From Breoghania corrubedonensis (GTDB lineage: Bacteria; Pseudomonadota; Alphaproteobacteria; Rhizobiales; Stappiaceae): a stretch of DNA of 64,000 nucleotides. Below are positions 35,604 to 45,276 of this stretch, in pieces. The translations under genes and the position numbers were made by a program. How positions within the stretch are numbered: the first letter of the stretch is position 1; each line of letters begins with the position of its first letter. The notes under the pieces are model-generated. The model ran no database searches and was not told the origin of the DNA. It worked only from the letters and a program-made list of their open reading frames with translations. The stretch lies in contig NZ_QAYG01000008.1 of NCBI RefSeq assembly GCF_003053845.1, forward strand, positions 62,001 to 126,000, written 5' to 3'.

Positions 35604-36620
35604 ATGGATGCGTTCGTACTCCAGCTTCTCAACGGGCTCGACAAGGGCGGAGCCTACGCGCTGATCGCCCTCGGGCTGACCCTGGTTTTCGGCACGCTCG
35701 GCGTCGTCAACTTCGCACACGGGGCGCTCTTCATGCTGGGCGCCTTCTGCGCGGTCACGATGCAAAAGCTGCTCACATTGTCCGTCAAGGTGAAGGACCC
35801 TGGCGTCACCTTCTTCGATGCCTACAAGGAGATCCCCTATCTGGAGGTCTGGTTCGGCGACACCGGCAAGGCGGTCATCGACTACGCCGTGCCTCTGTCG
35901 ATCCTGCTGGCGATTCCCGTCATGCTGCTGATCGGGCTGGTGATGGAACGCGGTCTCATCCGCTTCTTCTACAAGCGCAGCCACGCAGAGCAGATCCTCG
36001 TCACTTTCGGCCTAGCCATCGTCCTTCAGGAGATCGTGAAGACCGCCTTCGGCGCTAATCCGATCCCGACCGGCGCGCCGGACGCGGTGGCGGGAAGCGC
36101 CGCAATCGGCGAATGGCTGGGGCTCGGCGCGGCCGTCGTCTATCCATGGTGGCGGCTGATCTATCTCGCCTTCTCGCTCGCGATCATTGCCGGGGTCTTT
36201 TCGTTCCTGCAATTCACCACCTACGGCATGGTCGTTCGCGCCGGTATGCAGGATCGCGAGACGGTCGGCTTGCTCGGCATCAACATCCAGCGGCGCTTCA
36301 CTGTCGTATTCGGCGTCGCCGCCGTCGTGGCAGGGCTCGCCGGTGTCATGTACACGCCGATCCTTCCGCCCGACTATCACATGGGCATGGAGTTCCTGGT
36401 CCTGTCCTTCGTCGTGGTCGTGGTCGGTGGCATGGGCTCCCTGCCGGGCGCAGTCTTCGCCGGCTTCCTTCTCGGCGTCCTGCAATCCTTCGCCTCCATG
36501 ACGCAAGTGAAGGACATTCTGCCGGGCATCGACCAAATCATCATTTATCTCGTCGCCGTGGTGATCCTGCTTGTCAGGCCGCGCGGCCTGATGGGACGTC
36601 GCGGGGTGATGGAAAGCTAA
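35604..36620 (+). CDS. livH: Liv-type ABC transporter permease (LivH-like)
   Basis: A 338-residue inner-membrane protein with about eight helices. It has the LivH landmarks GLDKGGAYALIALGLTLVFGTLGVVNFAHGALFMLGAF, FYKRSHAEQILVTFGLAIVLQEIVK, and FVVVVVGGMGSLPGAVFAGFLLG. A 60-residue insertion near residue 50-110 (around KVKDPGVTFFDAYKEIPYL) is longer than in E. coli LivH. It forms the translocation path with the LivM-like protein encoded three bases after its stop. It follows the binding protein by 214 bases. Confidence 0.94.
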   Translation: MDAFVLQLLNGLDKGGAYALIALGLTLVFGTLGVVNFAHGALFMLGAFCAVTMQKLLTLSVKVKDPGVTFFDAYKEIPYLEVWFGDTGKAVIDYAVPLSILLAIPVMLLIGLVMERGLIRFFYKRSHAEQILVTFGLAIVLQEIVKTAFGANPIPTGAPDAVAGSAAIGEWLGLGAAVVYPWWRLIYLAFSLAIIAGVFSFLQFTTYGMVVRAGMQDRETVGLLGINIQRRFTVVFGVAAVVAGLAGVMYTPILPPDYHMGMEFLVLSFVVVVVGGMGSLPGAVFAGFLLGVLQSFASMTQVKDILPGIDQIIIYLVAVVILLVRPRGLMGRRGVMES

Positions 36621-36623
36621 GCC

Positions 36624-37760
36624 ATGAACAGCAACTTCCTGCGTAACGACATGGTCCTGATGGCGGTCTTCACCTTGGTGGTGCTGACCATGCCGATCTG
36701 GCTTGCCCCGATCGGGGCCGGCTATCCGGACCTTCTGCAGAAGATCGCCATCTATGGCATCTTCGCCATCGGCTTCAACATCCTGTTCGGCCTGACGGGG
36801 TATCTGTCCTTCGGCCATGCCGCCTTCCTCGGTGTCGGGTCCTACGCTGCCGTGTGGACGTTCAAGCTCTTCAGCATGAATGTGGTACCGGCCATCCTTT
36901 TCGGCGTGATTGTCGCCGGATTGTTCGCGCTGTTCATCGGCTACGTGTCGCTGCGCCGCTCGGGCATCTATTTCTCGATCCTGACACTGGCGTTCGCGCA
37001 GATGTCCTACAACCTCGCCTATTCGGTGCTCACGCCGATCACCAACGGTGAGACGGGCCTCCAGCTGTCGCAAGGCGATGCGCGGGTTCTCGACCACGCG
37101 CTGGGCATCGCCCAGTCGGGGTTGCCGACGCCGAGCTTCTTCGGCATGGAGATCCTCGGCTGGAGTGGGTTCTATGTCTGCGCGGTGGCGCTGATCATCG
37201 CATTCTTCTTCGCGCTGCGGATTTTCCGCTCGCCGTTCGGGATGGCGTTGAAGGCGATCAAGTCCAACCAGAACCGCATGAACTATACCGGCTTCAACAC
37301 CCGGCCCTACACGCTTGCCGCCTTCGTCGTGTCGGGCATGTATGCAGGGCTAGCCGGTTCGCTGCTCGCGGTTACCGATCCGCTTGCAGGCGCGGAGCGT
37401 ATGCAATGGACGGCGTCGGGCGAGGTCGTGCTGATGACCATTCTCGGCGGTGCCGGAACCCTGCTTGGGCCCCTTCTCGGCGCAGGCATCATCAAGTACT
37501 TCGAGAACATCTTTTCCGCCTACAACGAGCGGGTGCTGCACGACGTCTTTTCGGGGCTGCCGAACGGCCTGGAGCAAATCGTGGTCTCCTTTACCAGCCT
37601 GTTCGTGGGTGAAGGATGGCAGCTGACACTCGGCATGCTGTTCATGCTGGTCGTCATCTTCCTGCCCGGCGGCGTGATGGAAGGATTCAGGCGCCTGACG
37701 AAACTATTCCGGCGTGACGGGCCCCAAAGCCCGGCCGGCGCAGCGCAACCGGCGGAGTGA
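36624..37760 (+). CDS. livM: Liv-type ABC transporter permease (LivM-like)
   Basis: A 378-residue inner-membrane protein, the second permease of the importer. LivM landmarks are [55 protein letters not shown] and the cytoplasmic coupling loop [27 protein letters not shown] further block, [25 protein letters not shown], is typical. It is followed nine bases later by livG. The C-terminal tail is Pro/Ala-rich and probably cytoplasmic. Confidence 0.94.
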   Translation: MNSNFLRNDMVLMAVFTLVVLTMPIWLAPIGAGYPDLLQKIAIYGIFAIGFNILFGLTGYLSFGHAAFLGVGSYAAVWTFKLFSMNVVPAILFGVIVAGLFALFIGYVSLRRSGIYFSILTLAFAQMSYNLAYSVLTPITNGETGLQLSQGDARVLDHALGIAQSGLPTPSFFGMEILGWSGFYVCAVALIIAFFFALRIFRSPFGMALKAIKSNQNRMNYTGFNTRPYTLAAFVVSGMYAGLAGSLLAVTDPLAGAERMQWTASGEVVLMTILGGAGTLLGPLLGAGIIKYFENIFSAYNERVLHDVFSGLPNGLEQIVVSFTSLFVGEGWQLTLGMLFMLVVIFLPGGVMEGFRRLTKLFRRDGPQSPAGAAQPAE

Positions 37761-37769
37761 GGTCAGGAC

Positions 37770-38528
37770 ATGAACGACATCGTTTTGCATGTGGCCGACG
37801 TCGACAAGAGTTTCGGCGGCTTGCGGGCGCTCTCCAACATCGATCTGCAGATCGAGGAGGGCAAGACGCACGCGATCATCGGTCCGAACGGAGCCGGCAA
37901 GTCGACATTGCTGAACGTCTGCGTGGGCCGCATCGTGCCGGATTCGGGCGCCGTGATCTTCAATGGCAAGGCGCTCACCGGACGTCAGCCGCACGAGATC
38001 AACCAGCTCGGGGTTGCCCGCGTCTTCCAGACGCCGGAAATCTTTCCGGATCTGAGCCTGCTCCACAACGTGATGATTCCGGCTTTCGCCAAGCGCGACG
38101 GAGCCTTCACTTTCAACGCGTGGTCTGGGCTTGTCCGCGAAAGCGGAATCCGGGCGGAAGCGGAGAGCGTGCTGGAGGATATCGGCCTCATCGAGAAGAA
38201 GGATCTGGAGGCGGCGAGCCTGTCGCGCGGCGACAAGCGGCGGCTTGAACTTGCCATGGGGCTCGTTCAGCATCCGCGCCTTCTGCTGCTCGACGAGCCG
38301 ACCGCCGGCATGTCGCGGCACGATACCAACCGCACCATCGATCTTTTGAAGAAGATCAAGGAACGCGGGATGACGAAGGTCATCATCGAGCACGACATGC
38401 ATGTGGTCTTCAGCCTGGCCGACCGGATTTCGGTGCTCGCGCAAGGCCGAATCATTGCGGAAGGAACGCCGGAAGAGGTGCGTAACGATCCCAAGGTCAA
38501 GGAAGCCTATCTCGGGGAGGCGCAGTGA
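37770..38528 (+). CDS. livG: Liv-type ABC transporter ATP-binding protein (LivG-like)
   Basis: A 252-residue ABC ATPase: FGGLRALSNIDLQIEEGK, Walker A GPNGAGKST, LGVARVFQTPEIFPDL, the altered signature LSRGDKRRLELAMGL, Walker B LLLDEPTAGMSRHD and H-loop IIEHDMHVVF. The LSRGD signature in place of LSGG is a feature shared with other LivG proteins. It overlaps livF by a few bases in a GTGATG junction. With LivF it powers the importer at 34049-39289. Confidence 0.94.
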   Translation: MNDIVLHVADVDKSFGGLRALSNIDLQIEEGKTHAIIGPNGAGKSTLLNVCVGRIVPDSGAVIFNGKALTGRQPHEINQLGVARVFQTPEIFPDLSLLHNVMIPAFAKRDGAFTFNAWSGLVRESGIRAEAESVLEDIGLIEKKDLEAASLSRGDKRRLELAMGLVQHPRLLLLDEPTAGMSRHDTNRTIDLLKKIKERGMTKVIIEHDMHVVFSLADRISVLAQGRIIAEGTPEEVRNDPKVKEAYLGEAQ

Positions 38529-39289
38529 TGAATGCAATGACAGCAGATGCCGCAGACGTGCGGACGCAGCCGGCGGCCAGGGCCGAACCGTTCTTCTCCG
38601 TCAGGGATATCCATTCCTACTACGGTGAAAGCTATATCGTGCAGGGTGTTTCCTTCGAGATCCTCGAAGGAGAGATCGTCGCGCTGCTCGGGCGCAACGG
38701 TGCCGGCAAGACGTCGACCTTGCGCACCATCGCGCGCACGGAAGTGCCGGAGCTCAAGCGTGGCGAGATCTGGCTCGCCGGCAATCCCCTCCACTCCATG
38801 AAATCGCATGAGGCTGCCTGTTCGGGGGTGCAGCTCGTGCCGGAAGACCGACGGATCATTTCGGGCCTGACGGTGGAGGAAAACCTCATCCTCTCACAGG
38901 TTGCGGAACCGAGAGGCTGGGAGCTCGAACGCATCTATGAACATTTCCCCCGCCTTGCCGAACGCCGCAAGCAGGAGGCCGTCACGATGTCGGGTGGGGA
39001 GCAGCAAATGCTTGCCGTGGCTCGAGCACTGGCGCGCGACCTGAAGTTGCTGTTGCTGGACGAGCCCTACGAGGGACTGGCTCCCGTCATCGTTCAGGAG
39101 ATCGAGCGCATCGTGGCCGGTGTGAAGGAACTCGGCATCACCACGATTATCGTCGAGCAAAATGCCGTGGCGGCTCTGAAGCTTGCCGACAAGGCGATCA
39201 TTCTCGACATGGGGCAGGTTGTTTTCGACGGAACAGCGCGCGAGGTGCTCGACAACGAAGAATTGCGCCACGAGTACCTCGCGATCTGA
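38528..39289 (+). CDS. livF: Liv-type ABC transporter ATP-binding protein (LivF-like)
   Basis: A 253-residue ABC ATPase with an N-terminal Ala-rich tail of about 20 residues, then VRDIHSYYGESYIVQGVSFEI, Walker A GRNGAGKTS, LVPEDRRIISGLTVEENL, the signature MSGGEQQML, Walker B LLLDEPYEGLAPVI and IIVEQNAVAALKLA. I use ATG 38528 (GGGGAGG lies eight bases before); GTG 38525 is an alternative. It is the last gene of the second Liv-type operon. A 182-base gap with no gene follows. Confidence 0.94.
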   Translation: MNAMTADAADVRTQPAARAEPFFSVRDIHSYYGESYIVQGVSFEILEGEIVALLGRNGAGKTSTLRTIARTEVPELKRGEIWLAGNPLHSMKSHEAACSGVQLVPEDRRIISGLTVEENLILSQVAEPRGWELERIYEHFPRLAERRKQEAVTMSGGEQQMLAVARALARDLKLLLLDEPYEGLAPVIVQEIERIVAGVKELGITTIIVEQNAVAALKLADKAIILDMGQVVFDGTAREVLDNEELRHEYLAI

Positions 39290-39471
39290 GCGGGTGTTTG
39301 TACCGGGCGTGCGCGACGGCGGGTGGCCGCAATCCTCTGCCGGGCATTTTGCGTATCGCTCCAATAGCGACATGCCGTAGAGGGATGTCAAGGGAGCGGT
39401 GTGCATGAGAGTTTTACCATTGCGTATTCATGCGTAGAGGTTCAATCAAGCTAAGATGTTAATGTGCGTAA

Positions 39472-41529
39472 TTGCGATCCGCTACCCTGCACCGGGGACT
39501 CCAATTGCCGAGGGACGTTCAATGGTATTTTGAGGCACTCCGGGATTTCCCGGATGCCGTCATGGGTATTGATGCTGCGGGAGGCGTCGTCTTTGCGAAT
39601 GCGGCGTTCGAGCGGTTGTCCGGTTTTTCCGTATCCGAATTGACCGGCGCTGATGCATCCCGCTTCGTCACGTTGCCCGAGACTCCGTCAGCGCTGGCCG
39701 TTGACGGCTGCGATGGCGGCTGGTCGCAGCCGACACGTGCACAGGTGTTGCGCAAGAGCCGCCTCGTGCTCGACGCGACGATCTCGTCTTTCTGTGTTCA
39801 TGATTCCCACGAACAGGTTGCGGTGCGGCTCGGTCTGGTTCGCCCCCTGCCGGAGGCGACCCGCTTTTCGGAACTGCTCGCCGATATCGGTACGTGCGCG
39901 GCGGGGGGCACGGAGCCGGTCGAAGCGTGGGTGGCCGCGGTGCTTGCCCGGACCAGCAACTTTTTCGATACCGATTTTGCGGCTGTGTGTCTGCCGGACG
40001 GAAACGGCCGGTACGAGGTCTGCCTGGATGCCCGTCAGGCATCCGGCATGAACGGGGATGCGCGGGCCGGCATGGAAGACCTTGCGCGGGAGGTCGTCGA
40101 AATGGCCGGCAGCATCGGCGGGCAGGGCTGCGGCAGCGAATGTTCAACTGTTGCGTATCAGGCAGATCAGCCCGCCCCCCGTTTCCTCTCGGCACCGTTG
40201 CGCATTCCGGGTGGGCGGGATGGTCTTGTTCTGTTTGCCAACAGATCGGCGCATGTCGGATCGGTAAGCGAGATGACGAGAGCCGCCTTATCGGCGGTCT
40301 CGCAGATCATCGCCGGCCGAATCCCGCCCGGAGGACTCTCTCCTGACCGCGCCAGGCGCCCCGGCGCCGGTTTCCCCAAAGCTCCGACACATGGCGATAC
40401 CGCTCTCCCGGAGAGGGTACAGCGGGTGGAAGCCTCTGCGGAAGCCCACTACAGGGGCGCTTTCCGGGTCGCGCCTGCGATGTTGCTGATGCTCGACTGG
40501 CGCGGTGCCATCATTGATGCGAGCGATCAGTTTCTGCGCTTTTTCGGGTATGGGCGGTCGGAACTGGTTGCTCGCTTCTTTCATGAGATCGTGCCGGAGA
40601 ACATGCGCAAGGCCGCCGACGCTGCGGCTGACACGGTCAGCGGCACCTTCACCCGAACAGGCGGCATTGCGCTGGCGATCTGGAGTCGGCAGGGCAAGGC
40701 GGTCGACGTGGAGGCGGTGATTACGCGCCAACCTTCCGCAGGTGTTGTTCTGTTCGTAACGGACATCAGCGAACTCGATCAGGAGCACTCCCGGATCGAA
40801 CAGAGAAACGCGGAGTTGGAGCGGCTCAACGAAAACTTGCAGAATTTCGCCTCGATCGCGTCGCACGACCTTCAGGAACCGCTGCGGAAGATCCGGTATT
40901 TCACCGAAATGCTCCAGCGCGCCCTGGTGGAAGACAACCATGATGACATCGATTACGCACTTGAGGTGCTGGAAAACGCGTCGCGCCGAGCCTCGCGGCT
41001 GGTTTCGGACCTGCTGACCTTCTCCCGCTCCAGCAGTGAAAGCCTCGTGCGCGAGCCGGTGGATCTTGCGCATATGGTGGATGGGCTGGTGGAGGAGATC
41101 CGCCACGAGGAGGCAGCGCACGATGCCGATATCCGGATTGATATTCCGCCCGTGTCCGTCTCGGGCGACCCGACCGCGATCACACAGCTTTTCCGCAATC
41201 TCATCGGCAACGCCCTGAAATACCGGGCATCCGGGCGCACGCCGTCCGTTCTTATCCGTGCCCGGATCGACGACGCGGGAAGCCGGCATCTCCGGATTTC
41301 CATCGAGGACAACGGAATTGGCTTCGAGCCCCAGTACGCGGAGACGATTCTTCAACCGTTTCGCCGTCTGCACCGGCGTCAGGAATTTCCCGGAAGCGGG
41401 ATAGGTCTAGCCATCTGCGATATGGTGGCCCGCCGCCACGGATGGAAACTCACTGCGGAAGGGAGGCCCGGCGAAGGGGCAACATTCACCGTCGATATAC
41501 CGGAATTCGAACGCCCATCGGTCTCGTGA
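39472..41529 (+). CDS. PAS-GAF-PAS sensor histidine kinase (orphan)
   Basis: A cytoplasmic kinase of 685 residues with no membrane helix. Residues about 20-125 are a PAS domain (FPDAVMGIDAAGGVVFANAAFERLSGFSVSELTG), about 140-285 look GAF-like, about 325-425 a second PAS (APAMLLMLDWRGAIIDASDQFLRFFGYGRSEL), then HisKA with the phosphoacceptor His in ASIASHDLQEPLRKIRYF, and HATPase with LFRNLIGNALKY, SIEDNGIGFEP and GSGIGLAIC. The start is TTG 39472 without a clear ribosome site; TTG 39505 is also possible. No response regulator is adjacent. The signal is unknown. Confidence 0.9.
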   Translation: MRSATLHRGLQLPRDVQWYFEALRDFPDAVMGIDAAGGVVFANAAFERLSGFSVSELTGADASRFVTLPETPSALAVDGCDGGWSQPTRAQVLRKSRLVLDATISSFCVHDSHEQVAVRLGLVRPLPEATRFSELLADIGTCAAGGTEPVEAWVAAVLARTSNFFDTDFAAVCLPDGNGRYEVCLDARQASGMNGDARAGMEDLAREVVEMAGSIGGQGCGSECSTVAYQADQPAPRFLSAPLRIPGGRDGLVLFANRSAHVGSVSEMTRAALSAVSQIIAGRIPPGGLSPDRARRPGAGFPKAPTHGDTALPERVQRVEASAEAHYRGAFRVAPAMLLMLDWRGAIIDASDQFLRFFGYGRSELVARFFHEIVPENMRKAADAAADTVSGTFTRTGGIALAIWSRQGKAVDVEAVITRQPSAGVVLFVTDISELDQEHSRIEQRNAELERLNENLQNFASIASHDLQEPLRKIRYFTEMLQRALVEDNHDDIDYALEVLENASRRASRLVSDLLTFSRSSSESLVREPVDLAHMVDGLVEEIRHEEAAHDADIRIDIPPVSVSGDPTAITQLFRNLIGNALKYRASGRTPSVLIRARIDDAGSRHLRISIEDNGIGFEPQYAETILQPFRRLHRRQEFPGSGIGLAICDMVARRHGWKLTAEGRPGEGATFTVDIPEFERPSVS

Positions 41530-41684
41530 CAGTCGAGGCGTCGAGCAACCTGATTTGCTCATGCCCTTGCCGCCGCCGCACTTTTTTGCGTTAGGTGGTG
41601 ACGATGAAATACATCCGCATCACTGTGCGCATTTCGCCTTCAAGTCCAGTGCATGCCTCGACATGTACGGGGGTAGGCGGAATG

Positions 41685-41761
41685 TGGTGACCCCGGCGCG
41701 ATTCGAACGCGCGACCCTCAGATTAGGAATCTGATGCTCTATCCTGCTGAGCTACGGGGCC
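41685..41761 (-). tRNA. tRNA-Arg (anticodon CCT)
   Basis: The minus strand folds as a 77-nt cloverleaf with encoded CCA. The acceptor GGCCCCG pairs with CGGGGTC (one G-T), the D arm is GCTC..GAGC, the anticodon arm TCAGA-TTCCTAA-TCTGA places CCT at 34-36, and the T arm is GCGCG-TTCGAAT-CGCGC. It reads AGG codons, which are rare in this GC-rich genome. Confidence 0.97.
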
Positions 41762-41970
41762 CCTTGACCGTCTGTGCGTGCCGCAATCGGCAACAGCCTG
41801 AGGCTAACGGCAGAAATGCCCTTTAGCATGTTTGGATGGGCGTTGCACCTGGTGGGAGGCATTTTGCATAGCTTTCCAGTATGGTGCGCGTAACTCACTT
41901 TTCGACGAATGCGGGTTGTTATTTCCGGACAGTCATGTCCGCGAGAGACGCGCCTGCGGAGCGTTTTGTC

Positions 41971-42789
41971 ATGGCGTCGCGATCAAGCCGGTTCTTGCCG
42001 GCGATCCTCGCAATATGGTTCGCAACGCTGCCGGCCACTGCGGAGCCGCTGGCTGAAGCTTGCCGTGCAGCTGATACAAGATCGGCGAGCGTCACGGCGG
42101 TCAACGAGGATGGCAGTCTTGCCGTAGTCTATGGTGGAGACGCACGAGAGACCGGCGATGTCAGGCTTGCCGATGTCGCGACTGCCGCGGGAGGTCCCGG
42201 TCCGCAATTGCTGAAAGCCCTGCGTACGCGAATCGGCCGGTCAGTTGTCGTGCATCCGTTGACGCTGGCGCCGGATCGCTGGCAGCGACTGGTTGCGCAT
42301 GTGGAAGCCGTCGGGGACCCTGGAGGCGGGCCGGTCGACTGGCTGCAGGCTGCGCTGGTTCAAAACGGCATCGTGCGTGTGGAACCCGAGGGTTCGCCGG
42401 CCGGCTGTGCGGCGGCGCTCTACCGCAGCGAAGCGGCGGCGCGAGGGGCGAAGCGCGGGCTTTGGAGCCTCTCCGTCAATCGCGTGCTGTCCTCTCGTGA
42501 ACGTGATCTCGCGGACCGGGCAGGCAGCTATCGTATTGTCGCCGGAATTGTGGTTTCCGTTGGCGCAACGTCGCGAAGGCACTATCTGAACTTCGGGCGC
42601 GACTGGTCTCGCGATTTTACTGTAACTATTCCCGCTGGAAGGGCGAGCGCCTTTCGCGCAGCCGGCCGGGATCCACAGACCATGGCCGGGCGTTATGTCC
42701 GTGTGAGGGGCTGGCTTGAGCGTTGGAATGGTGCGGTGATCGATGTCCTTTATCCGGACGCGATCGAAGTGATTGGAAGAGGTGGCTAG
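41971..42789 (+). CDS. Thermonuclease (SNase)-like secreted protein
   Basis: A 272-residue protein with an N-terminal signal (RFLPAILAIWFATLPATA, residues about 6-24). The middle resembles the staphylococcal nuclease fold as found in alphaproteobacterial thermonuclease-like proteins: VRLADVATA, LKALRTRIGRSVVVH, WQRLVAHV, WLQAALVQNGIVRV, and the EAAARGAKRGLW segment. The last about 90 residues (RIVAGIVVSVGATSRRHYLNFGRDWSRDFTVTIP) look like an added OB-type domain. Key catalytic Arg/Asp residues are not clearly conserved, so nuclease activity is uncertain. ATG 41971 is chosen for the signal peptide and the upstream CGGAGCG. Confidence 0.75.
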   Translation: MASRSSRFLPAILAIWFATLPATAEPLAEACRAADTRSASVTAVNEDGSLAVVYGGDARETGDVRLADVATAAGGPGPQLLKALRTRIGRSVVVHPLTLAPDRWQRLVAHVEAVGDPGGGPVDWLQAALVQNGIVRVEPEGSPAGCAAALYRSEAAARGAKRGLWSLSVNRVLSSRERDLADRAGSYRIVAGIVVSVGATSRRHYLNFGRDWSRDFTVTIPAGRASAFRAAGRDPQTMAGRYVRVRGWLERWNGAVIDVLYPDAIEVIGRGG

Positions 42790-42850
42790 TATTTCGGCTC
42801 AGACACAAGGCCGGTGGCCGGGCAGAGCGGGACGCTTGCAGGTTTTCGCG

Positions 42851-44317
42851 ATGAAGCAATGTCGTCGCCTGCGCCCGTGCGCGCGCGTGGCTCTCGCCGC
42901 TGTATTCGCAGTGGCGTTGGCCGGATGCCAGCTGACCAGTTCCAGCAAGATACCGCTCAACAACAATTCGCGAGTCTTCTTCGGTAAGGATTCGGAAGCC
43001 TCTATCGGCGCGCGCGAACATCCGCGCGTGGTGGCGAGCTATGGAGGCGTCTACAAGAATGCAGGCGCCGAGGAAGCCGTGGCGAGAGCGGTCGGCCGTC
43101 TGGTCGCGGCGTCTGAAGATCCTTCGCAGACCTACAAGATCACGATCCTGAACTCGCCCGCTGTCAACGCTTTCGCGCTGCCGGGTGGCTATCTTTATGT
43201 CACCCGAGGTCTTCTGGCTTTGGCGAACGACACATCGGAAATGGCCGCAGTGCTGGCCCACGAGATGGCGCATGTGACGGCCCATCATGGCGCGGCGCGC
43301 CAGCAGCAGGAAGAAGCGGCGGCGCTTGCGAGCAAGGTTGTCACCAATATCGTCGACGACCCGGAAGAGGTGGAGGCGGCCGTGGCCTCTTCCCAGCGTT
43401 CGCTTGCGCGCTTCACGCAGGTCCAGGAATTACAGGCCGATGCCATCGGCGTGCGCACTCTGGCACGCGCCGGGTATGACCCCTATGCCGCGGCCCGCTT
43501 TCTGGAGAGCATGGGCCGGTTCTCCGATTACAAAACGGCGCGCGCGGAAACGAGGTCGGCTCCCGATTTTCTTTCCACCCATCCCGCGACGCCGAACAGG
43601 ATTGCCAGGGCGATTCGCGAGGCGCGGCAGATCGGGGCGCCGGGGATCGGGGAACAGGATCGCGACGCCTATCTCGCCAAGCTCGATGGCATGCTTTACG
43701 GCGACGATCCGCTGCAAGGTTTCGTGCGCGGACGGTCCTTCCTGCACAAGGCGCTTGGTATCGGCTTTACCGTGCCTGACGGATTTACGCTCGAAAACAC
43801 GCCGCAGGCGGTGCTCGCCAGCGATGGAAAAGGAACCGCATTGCGTTTCGACGGGGCGGATCTCGTGTCATCCGAAGTCCTTTCGGATTATATCCAGTCC
43901 GGCTGGATCAACGGTCTGGTGGAAAATTCCATCCGCCAGACAACCGTTAATGGCCTGCCGGCTGTGACGGCGACGGCGCTTGCCGAAGGGTGGTCGTTCC
44001 GCATCGGGCTCGTGCGCAAGGGGGAGACGGTCTACCGCTTCATCCTTGCGACCCGCGATCCTTCGCAGGGGTTCCTGACGGCATTCAATGATACGCTGGA
44101 GAGCTTCCGGCAGCTGAGCCTGACGGAACAGGCGCGGTTGAGACCACTGACGATCCGTATCGCTGAGGTCTCAACCGGTCAGACTGTCCACGATCTGGCC
44201 CGCCGGATGAGCGGTGTCGATCCGGCCCGCCGCATCGAGCTGTTCAAGCTGCTCAACGGCCTGGCGGATGGGGAGCAGCTGGAAACGGGTCAGTCTGTCA
44301 AGCTGATCGTCGATTGA
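42851..44317 (+). CDS. M48 family metallopeptidase, lipoprotein
   Basis: A 488-residue periplasmic peptidase. The N-terminal signal ends in the lipobox LAGC (C26), so it is probably anchored to a membrane. The zinc site is H137-E-M-A-H141 with a third ligand at E193 in ELQADAIG. PGGYLYVTRGLLALANDTSEMAAVLAHEMAH is typical of the BepA/LoiP group that handles outer-membrane protein quality control. The C-terminal about 190 residues are an added region, ending in a LysM-like segment (HDLARRMSG...LLNGLADGEQLETGQSVKLI). ATG 42851 gives the lipoprotein signal; earlier starts do not. It follows the SNase-like gene closely. Confidence 0.9.
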   Translation: MKQCRRLRPCARVALAAVFAVALAGCQLTSSSKIPLNNNSRVFFGKDSEASIGAREHPRVVASYGGVYKNAGAEEAVARAVGRLVAASEDPSQTYKITILNSPAVNAFALPGGYLYVTRGLLALANDTSEMAAVLAHEMAHVTAHHGAARQQQEEAAALASKVVTNIVDDPEEVEAAVASSQRSLARFTQVQELQADAIGVRTLARAGYDPYAAARFLESMGRFSDYKTARAETRSAPDFLSTHPATPNRIARAIREARQIGAPGIGEQDRDAYLAKLDGMLYGDDPLQGFVRGRSFLHKALGIGFTVPDGFTLENTPQAVLASDGKGTALRFDGADLVSSEVLSDYIQSGWINGLVENSIRQTTVNGLPAVTATALAEGWSFRIGLVRKGETVYRFILATRDPSQGFLTAFNDTLESFRQLSLTEQARLRPLTIRIAEVSTGQTVHDLARRMSGVDPARRIELFKLLNGLADGEQLETGQSVKLIVD

Positions 44318-44346
44318 GAAAGAGCGGTAATGCGCGGGAAAAGGTT

Positions 44347-44377
44347 GAGCCGGCCCCCTTGCAAGGCGGGCCGGCTC
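44347..44377. terminator. Bidirectional hairpin between convergent M48 peptidase and rpoH genes
   Basis: GAGCCGGCCC (44347-44356) and GGGCCGGCTC (44368-44377) form a perfect 10-bp stem; the loop contains the self-complementary CCTTGCAAGG. It is located in the 89-base gap between the two converging stops. No long U-tract is present on either strand. Confidence 0.62.
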
Positions 44378-44406
44378 CAGACGGCGTTTAACCAGATACT
44401 GCTCGC

Positions 44407-45276
44407 TCAGCTTGCGGTGCTGACGATACCGGGATGATCGGTGACAAGCGCCGCGCGCAGCTTTTCCAGGGCGCGCACTTCTATCTGGCGCACCCGCTCC
44501 TTGGAAATGCCGAGCTTCTCGCCGAGCGACTCCAGCGTGGCGCCTTCCTCGGAGAGGCGGCGTTCGCGCACGATCTTCAATTCCCGCTCACTGAGCACGC
44601 CAAGCGCCTTCGCAAGCCAGGCGCGCCGCCTTTCCTCATCGATGGCACCGCCGACGACCTCGTCTTGCAGCGGTTCGTTGCTGACGAGAAAATCCTGCCT
44701 GTCGCTGCTTGTTCCGCCATCGTCGAGTACCGGAACGTTGAGCGAGGTGTCGGGAGCCGACAGGCGCGAGTCCATCAGGGCGACGTCCTTGGAATTAACG
44801 CCCATCGCTTCCGCGATCTCGTCGTAGAGTTGTTGGCCCGTCTTGCCTTGTGCGCCCGTCCCCAGTTTGGCGCGCAGACGGCGCAGATTGAAGAACAGGG
44901 CCTTTTGCGTGGACGAGGTTCCGCCACGCACGATCGACCAGTTGCGCAGGATGAAATCCTGCACGGAAGCGCGGATCCACCAGCTGGCATAGGTGGAGAA
45001 GCGAACCTCGCGGTCCGGATCGAAACGGGCCGCGGCTTCCAGCAGGCCGACATGTCCCTCCTGGATGAGGTCGCTCATTGAGAGGCCGAAATAGCGGAAT
45101 TTCGCAGCCAGCGCGATGACGAGCCGCATGTGTGCGGTCGTCAGGCGGTCGAGCGCGTTCGTGTCCTGCTGGTCGCGCCAGCGCAGGGCCAGTTCATGCT
45201 CTTCCTCGCGTGTGAGGTAGGGCGCGGCCATGGCCGCGCGTACGAATTGCCGCCGAGGACTGACCGGATGTTGCAT
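44407..45276 (-). CDS. rpoH: RNA polymerase sigma-32 factor (RpoH family)
   Basis: A 289-residue alternative sigma factor. Region 2 reads LIQEGHVGLLEAAARFDPDREVRFSTYASWWIRASVQDFILRNWSIVR; the RpoH box is QKALFFNLRRLRAKL, which separates sigma-32 from sigma-70; region 4 is LSERELKIVRERRL...LESLGEKLGISKERVRQIEVRALEKLR. It directs transcription of heat-shock or related stress genes. Alphaproteobacteria often carry two RpoH proteins; this may be the RpoH2 type, but that needs alignment. ATG 45276 has GGAGAA upstream; a 16-residue upstream extension is open but unlikely. Confidence 0.93.
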   Translation of the reverse strand: MQHPVSPRRQFVRAAMAAPYLTREEEHELALRWRDQQDTNALDRLTTAHMRLVIALAAKFRYFGLSMSDLIQEGHVGLLEAAARFDPDREVRFSTYASWWIRASVQDFILRNWSIVRGGTSSTQKALFFNLRRLRAKLGTGAQGKTGQQLYDEIAEAMGVNSKDVALMDSRLSAPDTSLNVPVLDDGGTSSDRQDFLVSNEPLQDEVVGGAIDEERRRAWLAKALGVLSERELKIVRERRLSEEGATLESLGEKLGISKERVRQIEVRALEKLRAALVTDHPGIVSTAS

